A stretch of 11,838 bases of DNA, taken from NCBI GenBank assembly GCA_002422305.1, contig DIUG01000053.1:1-11838 (forward strand). Direction: 5' to 3'. Each line of letters begins with the position of its first letter. Within the stretch, counting starts at the first letter, position 1. The DNA is from Patescibacteria group bacterium UBA6164. GTDB taxonomy: Bacteria > Patescibacteriota > Gracilibacteria > BD1-5 > UBA6164. The position numbers were made by a program, and so were the translations under genes. The notes under the pieces are model-generated. The model did no database searches, was not told the origin of the DNA, and was given only the letters and a program-made list of their open reading frames with translations. Positions 1-8,119 of the stretch are shown piece after piece.

Positions 1-23
1 TCCACAGATTTTAGGTAATTACC

Positions 24-148
24 TTGATCATGTACAAGACCATGTATGATTTCATCATGATGTTGTAACTACTCATTCTGTTCATGAACTACATCTATCT
101 GTAGATGGTGCATTTACTCTTGATTTTCAGTTAGCTGTTCAACATGCT
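24..148. repeat. 125-bp direct repeat, copy A (terminal Cys-rich module)
   Basis: Positions 24-148 match 456-580 at 124 of 125 bases; the only difference is T136 versus C568. The offset of 432 bp is a multiple of three, so both copies are in the same reading frame. Each encodes most of the C-G-T-A-N-G-K-S ... W-S-C-T-G-S module. Copy A loses similarity at 23 and the gene stops two codons later. Confidence 0.95.
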
Positions 149-455
149 AAGTTTACAGCACAAGCTGTTGTTGTTGCACTTGTTAATGTTCTATTTCCAG
201 TACAATTTCATAAATCATCACAAGCTCTTACTACTCTTGATGAATATGATGTATTACATGCTAAACTTGTTTCAGAATGTGATAATCCTGTTGATTTATT
301 CGTCCATGTACTCCCATTTGGTGACCAATCATATCTTGTTGCTGTTCATCATCATGAAGTCCATGACCATGTTATACTTGTTTGAGATGGTGAATTTGTT
401 CCAGCATTTGGTAATAATAATTGTGTAGCACTACAACTTGCTGTTGTTCATCAGT

Positions 456-580
456 TTGATCATGTACAAGACCATGTATGATTTCATCATGATGTTGTAA
501 CTACTCATTCTGTTCATGAACTACATCTATCTGTAGATGGTGCATTTACTCTTGATTTTCAGTTAGCCGTTCAACATGCT
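456..580. repeat. 125-bp direct repeat, copy B (internal Cys-rich module)
   Basis: This is the partner of 24-148 with one mismatch. Here the module continues past the repeat edge into N-G-G-T-T-A-S-C-S-A-T-Q, giving the complete form with its last Cys. Near identity at third codon positions means a recent duplication or gene conversion. Confidence 0.95.
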
Positions 581-1095
581 CAATTGATTATTTGTGCACA
601 TGTTCATGCTATATTTGTTACATTAGCTGTTAAACTTGCAGGTCCATTTGTTGTTGTACTACATGTATAACCTGTTCTTGTTGCTATTATATTATTACAT
701 GTACTTCCATGATTTCTTGTTGCTGTAAAGTTTCAACTAGAATCTGCTGTTACATTACTTCAACATACACTTACTGTTGCTCCATTTGCATTTTCTCCAA
801 AACTTCATGATACTGTATATGTGTTTAATGTACAACTTGGACTTGTCCAATTTCAATTAAATGTATATCATGTTGCACATGCATATGAAAATTGTGTTGG
901 ATTTTTATTCAATATTCCAGTATCACAATTATAATTAAATTTTACTTTTAAAAATCCATTACTTGGACTTGTTCCAAAGTTATATGTTCATGTTCATGTC
1001 GCTTCTTCTAAATGTCATATATTTCATGATCATTCTACATTATATGTATTTGTTAAATATATATCTGTAGTTGGTACTGTACAATTATTTCATAA

Positions 1096-1308
1096 CCATT
1101 GTGCATAATATGTAACTGGTCATGTTATTAATATGCTTTCTGTTATCTCTGTTCATCAAATCGTTTCTGTATACCATCCATTAAATGCATATCATGTTCT
1201 TGATGGTTCACTTGGTAATGTTCATAATATTGTATTGTATACTACACTTTTTGTTTCTGGAGTATGTTAGTTTCATTCATTTCAATCAAATGTTACTGTA
1301 TATGTAAC
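1096..1308 (-). other. InlB B-repeat (Listeria-Bacteroides type) interrupted by the TAA
   Basis: Reading down the minus strand, the frame gives V-T-Y-T-V-T-F-D-G-N-E-G-N, the stop, then H-T-P-E-T-K-S-V-V-Y-N-T, L-G-T-L-P-S-E-P-S-R-T-G-Y, F-N-G-W-Y-T and finally Y-Y-A-Q-W. This is the full signature of the family (a beta-grasp-like extracellular repeat). The stop lies between two well-conserved halves of one domain, in the same frame, so no frameshift is involved. Confidence 0.75.
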
Positions 1309-2265
1309 TAAAATTTCATTATCTAACTCTATACTACCTCATAAATTATTATTTACAAATGATCTAGATAATAATTCTATTGAATTTGTATCATTTATAT
1401 CTGTTAATAATATTGATTGAATTTCTGACATATTTGATATTGTTGTTCCACTATATGCATTTTGTATTTTTTCTATCATCATTTTTCTAGCTGACATTCA
1501 TAATTCTGTTGTATCTGATAATAATTTTAAATCTCAACAATATACTTCCAAACTTCACGAATTTACCAAATTTAAGTTTTTCTCTCATTTTAATTTATAT
1601 GTTCATCAATATTGTGAAGGTAGGTTTCTATAACCATTATATGCTAATAAATTATTTGATATTATTTCCTCTAATATTGTTCCACTTGTTGTCATTATAC
1701 TTGGTAATGCTAATACACAATTTAATTCATTTACTTTTATTATTTTTCCATTATATATCCCATTTATTTTTAATATTCCTGTCTTATCTCATTCTTCTGC
1801 TGTAGCTTTTAATATAAAAATAGGGTTAATTTCTTTTCTTTGTATAGTTATTTCATCTCATTCCATTACTCATCATAACTGAAATTCTTGCCTATTAATT
1901 GTTGTACTATATACATATTCTGCATCCATTAATGGATCTTTTGGGATCTTATCTAGTTTGGATACATTTTTGTATGTACTTTCCCCAAATGTTCATTGTG
2001 TCCATACAATTGCCCCACTATATGTAACTCCTGTTCATCATGTAGGTATTGGATATTTTCCTGCATCCAAACTAAATAATTCTAATCCTGTTCTTATTTT
2101 TGACATATCACTTACTCTAGCACTATCTCTTGATTGTTTACTATATGATTGTAAAGATATAAAAGCTATTGTTCATAGAATTGCTAGTATAATAATAGAT
2201 ATTATTAGTTCCAATAATGTAAAGGCTTTTTTATTTCAATTAAGCATATTTTCTCTTTTTTCCAT
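1267..2265 (-). CDS. Type IV pilin-like protein with prepilin N-terminus (332 aa, ends at an in-frame TAA)
   Basis: Read with UGA as Gly, the minus strand from ATG at 2265 begins with a short basic leader followed by K-K-A-F-T-L-L-E-L and about 20 hydrophobic residues. This is the class III prepilin signal: cleavage expected between A14 and F15, with Glu at +5 (E19). After the helix come S-R-D-S-A-R-V-S-D-M and a globular part with G-K-Y-P-I-P and K-D-P-L-M-D-A-E-Y-V-Y, typical of Patescibacterial pseudopilins. Such proteins are cut by a prepilin peptidase and assembled in the membrane as pilus subunits or tip proteins. A second Met (M7, 2247) would give an 8-residue leader and is an alternative start. 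From about residue 319 (V at 1308) an InlB-type repeat begins, and TAA at 1267-1269 stops the frame inside it. The same frame stays open for another 415 codons, so this is probably the N-terminal part of a 748-aa protein. The pilin identity is firm; the exact role is not. Confidence 0.85.
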
Positions 2266-2292
2266 AATCTTTTAGTGGATTATTAAATATAA

Positions 2293-2320
2293 AATACATT
2301 ATTATCGATATTAATGTATT
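2293..2320. promoter_or_regulatory. 28-bp dyad upstream of the pilin-like gene, possible operator or leader hairpin
   Basis: The half sites AATACATTATTATC and GATATTAATGTATT (its complement) agree at 13 of 14 paired positions around a central CG. The dyad ends 27 nt upstream of the pilin ATG. It could bind a dimeric regulator or fold in the 5' leader of the pilin mRNA. AT-rich DNA produces dyads by chance, so this is tentative. Confidence 0.35.
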
Positions 2321-2351
2321 ATTATAATAATAATATAATAATTTTTGATTT

Positions 2352-2379
2352 ATTACAAATATTTTTTATTTTTTGTAAA
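2352..2379 (-). promoter_or_regulatory. Candidate sigma-70 promoter for the pilin-like gene
   Basis: On the minus strand TTTACA (2379-2374) is followed after 16 nt by TGTAAT (2357-2352), each one base from consensus. A transcript would start near 2345 and carry an ~80-nt leader containing the dyad at 2293-2320. Weak because the whole region is AT-rich. Confidence 0.3.
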
Positions 2380-2433
2380 AATTATAATTAATAGTGACAT
2401 TTTAATTAAATTTCTACATTAGGAAAAATTTAT

Positions 2434-2461
2434 TTGAAATAGTAATAATTATTACTATAAT
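2434..2461 (+). promoter_or_regulatory. Candidate sigma-70 promoter for the elp3 operon with a palindromic spacer
   Basis: TTGAAA at 2434-2439 and TATAAT at 2456-2461 are 16 nt apart. The start point would be near 2468, about 20 nt before the elp3 ATG. A perfect 20-bp palindrome (2439-2458, ATAGTAATAA and its complement) fills the spacer and touches both boxes, a position where a repressor would block polymerase. Both the promoter and the operator role are inferred from sequence alone. Confidence 0.45.
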
Positions 2462-2487
2462 TGAAATAATTAAAATTAATTAAAATT

Positions 2488-4200
2488 ATGGCAAATATTA
2501 CACATTTAGATAATAAAATAGAAATTCTTGATGAATTATTAAAAATTTGATTTAAAGAAAGTAAAAAAAATAAATGAAATTTTACAAAAGATCAATTTCA
2601 TAAATTAAAAAATGAAGTTTATAAAAAATTTAAAATTGCTAAACCATTTCAAAGTATAGAATTAATAGAAAGATATAATGAACTTATAGCTGATTGAACT
2701 TTAGAAGAAGATTTATTTTTTAAAAAAGTACTTAGAAAAAGATGAGTAAGAAGTTTGAGTTGAGTAACTGTTATTTCTCTTTTGACTAAATTTTTTGGTT
2801 GTCCTTGAAAATGTATATACTGCCCTACTTTTGAATGACTTCCCAAATCATATATTCCAAATGAACCTGCAGTTCAAAGAGCAGTAATGAATAATTTTGA
2901 TCCTATTATGCAAATACATAATAGATTAAGAGCACTAGAAATAACTTGACATAAAATAGAAAAAAATGATATAAGAATTATTGGTTGAACATGGTCTGTA
3001 TATCCTTTAGAATATCAAAAAATGTTTATAAAAGCTATTTATGATGCTTTTAATACATATGATGATATGAAAAAATATTTAGATAAAACAGATTTAACAA
3101 ATGATAAATTTGCAACTTTTAAACTAAAACAATGATATAAAGCAAAAATATCTAATAGTTTAGAAGATGCTAAAAAATTAAATGAGGCATCTAGACTTAG
3201 AGTTATTTGAATAGCAATTGAAACAAGACCAGATTGGATTACTCCAGAAGAAATAGCTAGACTTAGATATTATTGAGTTACTAGAGTAGAAATATGATAT
3301 CAAACAACTATTGATGAAATAAATAAACTAAATAAAAGATGACACGGAAATAAAGAATCTATATATGCAACTCGTATGTTAAAAGATGCTTGATTAAAAG
3401 TAGTTGCACATATGATGCCAAATTTACTATGATCTACACCAGAATTAGATATAAAATCATTAAAAGAAGTCTTTGATAATCCTGATTTTAGACCTGATGA
3501 ATTAAAAATTTATCCTATGATGGTAACAGATAAAAGTGAATTAACAGAAGTATGGAAAAATTGATGATATAAGGCTTATGATGATGAAACACTTATTGAA
3601 TTGACTGCAACTTTACAAATGATGATACCAGAATATATTAGATTAAATAGAACATATAGAGATATTCCAGCAAATGAAATATTAGAATGATCAGTAATTG
3701 CAAATCTAAGACAAATAGTAGAAAAAAGAATTAAACAAAAATGAATAAAATTACTAGATACTAGATATAGAGAAATTAAAGATTGAAAAAATAATCCTCA
3801 AAAAGCTATAATTCATAATTATGAATATGAAGCATCTAAATGAAAAGAATATTTTATAACTTTCGAAGATCCAAATGACAGAACTATTTTTTCTCTTTTA
3901 AGATTGAGATTACCTTGAATAAATACTGATATATTAAAAGTAATACCAGAACTTAAATGATGTGCTATAATAAGAGAAATTCATACTTTTTGAGATCAAT
4001 TAAGTGTAAATGAAAAAGGATCAACTTTTTGACAACATATAGGATTTTGAAAAAAATTAATAATAGAAGCAGAAAAAATATCTGTAAAAAATTGATTTAA
4101 AAAAATAGCTGTAATAGCTTGAGTATGAGTAAGACAATATTATGAAAAAAGATGATATAAATTAGAATGAGAATATATGATTAAAACTTGACTAATATAG
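2488..4200 (+). CDS. elp3: Elp3-type tRNA uridine(34) carboxymethyl-modifying radical SAM/GNAT enzyme
   Basis: A 570-aa protein with the two Elp3 domains. The radical SAM half carries G-C-P-G-K-C-I-Y-C-P (C105, C109, C112) for the 4Fe-4S cluster, then L-P-K-S-Y-I-P-N-E-P-A, I-G-G-T-W-S-V-Y-P, A-I-E-T-R-P-D-W-I-T and V-E-I-G-Y-Q-T-T. The C-terminal GNAT half carries the acetyl-CoA loop Q-H-I-G-F-G (516-521), A-E-K-I and the family ending R-Q-Y-Y-E-K-R-G-Y ... E-Y-M-I-K-T. Known Elp3 enzymes use acetyl-CoA and SAM to add a carboxymethyl-type group to C5 of wobble uridine in tRNA, acting alone in bacteria and archaea. The first two cysteines are 3 residues apart, closer than the 4 or 9 I recall for other Elp3 proteins. 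An in-frame TAA at 2467 precedes the only sensible ATG. First gene of the five-gene run. Confidence 0.93.
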
Positions 4201-4244
4201 AATATTATATATATTATTATAATCGTATTAATAATTAATGAAAA

Positions 4245-5306
4245 ATGTCCTTAAAAATAAATAGTAATAATATAAATTGTAAAAAAGAAGATTTTGAAGA
4301 TGCTTTTAATTTTTTACATATAAATAAAGAAAATCTAGATAATAGTGAGTTTGATAATAAATTATTATTAGAATGAGATTCAGTTAAAAAAATCATACAT
4401 CATATCTTAAAATTTAGTCAAGAATTTAATATTTCACCAAAAGATGAATATTTAAAAGAAGAATTAATTAATAGTCTTTTAAATAAATGAAAATTTGAAT
4501 ATTTTTGATTAGCAAAAAAAATACAAGAAATATTAAATCCTACAAATTGTGAATCTTGTTTCAAAAATGAATCAATATGGATAAATAGGATTTTAGAAAA
4601 AGATGATTCATTTATTCCATTTTATCAATGAATAAGAGATAATAAAACTTGAGAAATTAAAAAATATGAAGCCTTAGTTAGATATATTGATGGAAATAAT
4701 ATTATTTCACCTTTTGAATTTATAGAAATAGCTAAAAAAAATAATTTATTATGAATTATTTCTATGAAAATGATTACAAAAGTTATAAAAGAAATGTGAA
4801 TTCATAAATATGATATTTCTTTAAATTTAGATTGAGAATTATCAAATAATTATATAATTGATTTCTTATTTGATAATTTAGAAAAAAATAAAATTGATCC
4901 TAGCAGACTTACAATTGAAATATTAGAAACAATTAATTGAACAAATATTGAAGAATATAATAAAATGGTATCGAATATAAAAAAAATGAAATCAAAATGA
5001 ATTCATATTTCTATAGATGATTATGGTTCATGAAATTCTACATTATTGAGAATATTAGATACTGATCCAGAATTTATTAAAATAGACTGAGATTTGATAA
5101 AAAAACTAGAAAATGAATATGATTTTGAAAAAACTATTGTAATTTTAAAATCTATTATATCTATGACACACCAATTATGAAAAAAAGTAATTGCTGAACA
5201 TATAGAAAATAAAAATATTCAAAATATTCTAACAGAATTAGAAGCTGATTATTCTCAATGATTTTATTATGATAAACCTAGTAGAAATATAATAAAAAAT
5301 AATTAA
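4245..5306 (+). CDS. EAL-domain cyclic di-GMP phosphodiesterase
   Basis: A 353-aa soluble protein. Residues ~1-120 are a Lys/Glu/Asn-rich N-terminal region that I do not recognise, with a C-E-S-C pair. Residues ~125-350 form an EAL domain, which hydrolyses c-di-GMP to pGpG. All residues of the active site I can name are present: E142-A-L, N194 (S-L-N-L), E225 (E-I-L-E), D258-D259 (D-D-Y-G-S-G-N-S, the D-D-F-G-T-G-Y-S equivalent), K279 (I-K-I-D), E318 and E321 (A-E-H-I-E) and Q338-G. It is therefore expected to be catalytically active rather than a degenerate sensor. No GGDEF domain, PAS domain or membrane segment is present. It begins 44 nt after elp3 and ends 12 nt before the kinase-like gene. 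An earlier ATG at 4238 runs into TAG after eight codons, so 4245 is the start. Confidence 0.92.
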
Positions 5307-5318
5307 ATATTATAAGTT

Positions 5319-6290
5319 ATGCTTAAATTAGAAAAAGATGAGTACAATAATTTTTCTTGTGAATCATTAAAAAGTATAGAAAATATAATTTGATATACAA
5401 AAATTTTCGTAAAAGAAATTCATGAATTAAATAAAAAAGAAATATCTTTTATTGATACTCATAGTATATTAAATACAATAAATGCAATTTTATGATATAT
5501 ACAAATTGTTGAATATGATATAAATAAAGAAGATCATTTTCAAAATATAAAAAATATATTAAGAGAATTTGTATCACAAATAAAAAATATATGAGATATA
5601 AAAGAATGTAATGTAGAAAATATATTTAATATAATGAATATATTTATTGATGATTTAAAATCTATTAAAATAAATGAAAATAATAAAGAAATAAATGATG
5701 ATATAAACCTTATTACAGAATTTATAATACTTTTAACAAGTAAAATAAATGAAAAAATAGAAAATAATTTTTATGAATTTGAATTAATAAATATAGAAAA
5801 GCTTAAAAATAAATTGATGGATTTTTATTTAATTATAAGTAAAAGTTCCCGCTGAAAATTTGATATAGTTTTTGATAAAAATGAGAAAAAAAATAATAGT
5901 TATTATATAGAAATATCTATAAAATCATTTATTGAAAACGAAATATATTTACCTAAAATAATTATAGATTTAATAATAGATTTAAGTCTAAATTCTAGAA
6001 AATATTCTAATCCTGGAACTGATATAATAATACAAATAAATCAAGATGAAAAATGTACATCAATTTTTATAAAAGACCAATGAATATGAATACCCAAATG
6101 AGAATTAAAAAAAATTTTTTTATTAAATGAAAGGTGAAGTAATGTACAAAATAAATATTGAAATTGATTTTGATTAACAAAAACATATTATACAGTAAAA
6201 GAAGTTTTTAAGTGAGATATTTTCGTAAAATCCGAAGAATGAATTTGAACTGAAATAAAAATCTTTTTTCCAAATAATATAAAAAAATAA
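5319..6290 (+). CDS. Soluble histidine-kinase-like protein (HisKA-like helix plus HATPase domain)
   Basis: A 323-aa protein with no membrane segment. The H-box candidate is D-T-H-S-I-L-N-T-I-N-A-I-L-G-Y with H48. Its spacing to N-A-I-x-G-Y matches H-E-L-R-T-P-L-N-A-I-x-G-Y of classical kinases, but Ser replaces the acidic residue after His. A long helical middle (about 60-175) lacks a known motif. The C-terminal ATPase has an N box (N225 in D-L-S-L-N-S-R-K-Y-S), a G1 box (D253-Q-G-I-G-I-P) and a G2 box (G281-N-G-F-G-L-T) followed by G-I-G-T-E-I-K-I-F-F-P. It should bind ATP and may autophosphorylate on H48. No receiver domain or response regulator lies in the window. The start is fixed by an in-frame TAA at 5313. 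The 12-nt gap to the EAL gene implies co-transcription and perhaps a shared signalling task. Confidence 0.85.
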
Positions 6291-6312
6291 TATTAACATT
6301 TAAAAATTAACT

Positions 6313-7554
6313 ATGGAAATTAAATTAAAAAATATAATAAAAGCTAAAGAAGATTTTTGAAATTTTATAAAAACAACTCCTTTAATTTATTCTGAAAGAT
6401 TAAGTAAAAAATATAAAGCAAATATTTATTTAAAAAGAGAAGATTTACAACCAGTTAGATCATATAAAATAAGATGAGCTTTCAATTTAATTAATTCACT
6501 TAACGAAAAAGAAAGAAATGCCTGAATAGTATGTGCATCTGCTTGAAATCATGCACAATGAGTAGCTATAACATGTAATCATTTAAAAATAAAAGGTACT
6601 ATTTTTATGCCAATTACTACTCCAGAACAAAAAATATATAAAACAAAACAATTTGGTTGAGATTATATAAATATTATTTTAATATGAGATACTTTTGATG
6701 AAGCTTTTAAAGCTAGTAAAAATTTTGAAAAAGAGAATTGATCAACTTTTGTTCATCCATTTGATGATGAAAGAATAATTATATGACAAGCAACTATTTG
6801 ATTAGAAATATATGATAAATTAGAAAAAGACCCCGATTATATAATTTGCCCAATAGGTTGATGATGAGTAGTTTCATGATTAATTAGTATAACTAAAGAT
6901 TTAGGTAAAAAAACAAAAATAATTTGAGTAGAACCAACTTGAGCTTTATCAATGACAAATTCTATTAAAGAATGAAAAAATATAACTTTAAATAAAATAG
7001 ATATATTTATTGATTGAGCTAGTGTAGCAAGAGTTTGAGAAAAAACTTTTAATATATCAAAAGAATATAATTTAAAAATTATTTGATGCCCAGAAAATAG
7101 AGTTTGTTCTACTATTTTAGAATATTTAAAAGAAGACTGAATAGTTATTGAACCTGCTTGAGCATTATCTACAGATGCACTAAAAGATATTAAAAATGAA
7201 ATAAAGTGAAAAGATATTGTTTTAATAATTTCATGAGGTAATTTTGATTTTGAAAGACTTCAAGAGGTAAAAGAAAGATCTATGAAATATGAATGATTAA
7301 AAAGATATTTTATTATAAGTTTCCCTCAAAGACCATGAGCATTAAAAGATTTCTTATGATGTTTATGAAAAAATGATGATATTGCTAGATTTGAATATCT
7401 AAAAAAATCAAATAAAAATAGAGCACCCGTATTTATTTGAATAGAAACAGATAAAAAAGAAAATTGGGGTGAAATTATAGAAAAAATGGAAAAACTATGA
7501 TTTAAAAATCATGATGTAACAAATGATGAACTTTATTTTGATTTATTAGTTTAA
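6313..7554 (+). CDS. ilvA: Threonine dehydratase (threonine ammonia-lyase), PLP-dependent, with ACT-like C-terminus
   Basis: A 413-aa enzyme that converts L-threonine to 2-oxobutyrate and ammonia, the first step toward isoleucine or a catabolic source of 2-oxobutyrate. The PLP lysine is K52 in S-Y-K-I-R-G-A; the substrate loop is S-A-G-N-H-A-Q-G-V-A (76-85); the PLP phosphate loop is G-G-G-G (182-185); a late S-G-G-N also fits the fold. The last ~85 residues (G-L-K-R-Y-F-I-I-S-F-P-Q-R-P-G-A-L ... N-D-D-I-A-R-F-E-Y) form the ACT-like regulatory domain of the short Bacillus-type IlvA, whose length (about 420) it matches. I count about 30 of 36 glycines as TGA, three in a row in the GGGG loop, which is the clearest evidence for code 25 here. 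It follows the kinase-like gene by 22 nt and precedes ridA by 48 nt. Confidence 0.95.
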
Positions 7555-7580
7555 GGAATATCTAAAAATTATTTCCTTAA
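7551..7580 (+). promoter_or_regulatory. Small hairpin between ilvA and ridA
   Basis: TTAAGGAA (7551-7558) and TTCCTTAA (7573-7580) form an 8-bp stem with a 14-nt loop; the left arm contains the ilvA stop codon. It may be a weak attenuator or an RNA processing site that sets the ratio of the two products. There is no clear U-tract. Confidence 0.3.
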
Positions 7581-7602
7581 TTTATTATTTAATATTAAAA
7601 AA

Positions 7603-8034
7603 ATGTGATTAATTTTTTCAAATAGACAAGAAGCAGTTGAGCTAAGTAATAATGAAACCGTTAATGATTTATTTAGAATACATAAAGCTCCTGTTGCTAT
7701 ATGACCTTATTCAAAAGCATATTTTGCTTGAGATTTATTATTTTGTTCATGACAACTAGCATTTGATTCAAATACAATGGAAATAGTAGAATGATGAATT
7801 GAAAATCAAACAAGACAAGTTTGTAGAAATATATCATATTTACTTGAAGAAAATTGATTAAGTTTAAAAAATGTAGTTAAAACAACTATATTTCTAAAAG
7901 ACTTAAATAATTTTGATGCAGTAAATAATATATATAAAAATTATTTTATACTTAAACCAGCAAGAAGTACAATTGAAGTAAGTAGATTACCAAAAGATGC
8001 CTTGATAGAAATTGAAGTTATTGCAAAAAGGTAA
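7603..8034 (+). CDS. ridA: RidA/YjgF family 2-iminobutanoate/2-iminopropanoate deaminase
   Basis: A 143-aa protein covering the whole RidA family: K-A-P-V-A-I-G-P-Y-S-K-A, L-F-C-S-G-Q-L-A-F-D, Q-T-R-Q-V-C-R-N-I, K-T-T-I-F-L-K-D-L, the substrate arginine in P-A-R-S-T-I-E-V, and R-L-P-K-D-A-L-I-E-I-E-V-I-A with the acidic residue of the active site. RidA trimers hydrolyse the enamine/imine released by PLP dehydratases such as IlvA before it damages other PLP enzymes; adjacency to ilvA makes this pairing very likely. The first ~27 residues precede the usual start of the fold and are extra; no later Met lies before the conserved core, so 7603 is kept. The second codon is TGA (Gly). Last gene before the hairpin at 8065-8116. 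Confidence 0.94.
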
Positions 8035-8064
8035 AAGATACAAATTATATTTTTTTTATAATAC

Positions 8065-8116
8065 TAACTTTTTTAAAATAGGTGACAATATATTATCACC
8101 TATTTTAAAAAAGTTA
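8065..8116. terminator. 21-bp perfect inverted repeat ending the elp3-ridA run
   Basis: The arms 8065-8085 and 8096-8116 are exact complements around a 10-nt loop. The GC-containing core AGGTGA/TCACCT sits next to the loop and is followed by TATTTTAAAAAAGTTA. It lies 30 nt after the ridA stop. An intrinsic terminator is the simplest reading; the U stretch is short and lies inside the arm, so it could also be an mRNA 3' end stabiliser. Confidence 0.7.
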
Positions 8117-8119
8117 TAT

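Larger units (their letters stand above)
19..1266 (-). pseudogene. Displaced C-terminal part of the pilin-like protein: InlB repeat, Cys-rich and Fn3-like modules
   Basis: This stretch continues the pilin frame after the TAA at 1267-1269 and has no further TAA/TAG until TAA at 19-21. It contains no in-frame ATG; the only TTG-type start I see is at 910-912, well inside it, so it cannot easily be a separate gene. It encodes in order: the rest of an InlB/Listeria-Bacteroides repeat (R-T-G-Y-A-F-N-G-W-Y-T ... V-T-Y-Y-A-Q-W, to about 1096); a linker with C-A-T-G-Y-T-F-N-G-N-W-T; a beta-rich Cys segment; a ~50-aa module (C-G-T-A-N-G-K-S ... L/R-C-S-S-G-T ... W-S-C-T-G-S-N-G-G); an Fn3-like module (S-I-T-W-S-W ... 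S-R-V-V-R-A-C-D-D); then a second, truncated copy of the C-G-T-A-N-G module ending W-S-C-T-G-S-R-stop. These are extracellular binding modules. It may be a dead 3' end, a sequencing error at one base, or be expressed by read-through. Confidence 0.65.

Noticed and set aside
144..428. Plus-strand ORF over the pilin gene's C-terminal modules
   Set aside because: Leu/Tyr/His-rich low-complexity translation antisense to a frame that gives recognisable Cys-rich modules; a shadow.
24..580. CRISPR array or mobile-element repeats
   Set aside because: Only two long copies, in frame within a coding region; no short regular repeat-spacer pattern and no transposase.
1509..1805. Plus-strand hydrophobic-looking ORF
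   Set aside because: It is antisense to the pilin-like gene; its Leu/Ile runs arise from complementing AT-rich Lys/Asn/Glu codons.
1958..2275. Plus-strand 105-aa ORF
   Set aside because: It overlaps the minus-strand prepilin N-terminus, which has a definitive motif; no coding signature of its own.
2649..2846. Minus-strand ORF inside elp3
   Set aside because: It is antisense to the conserved Elp3 radical SAM region.
4188..4223. Possible internal promoter before the EAL gene (TTGACT ... TATAAT)
   Set aside because: The boxes are 24 nt apart, too far for a sigma-70 promoter, and TATAAT-like strings are expected often in this base composition.
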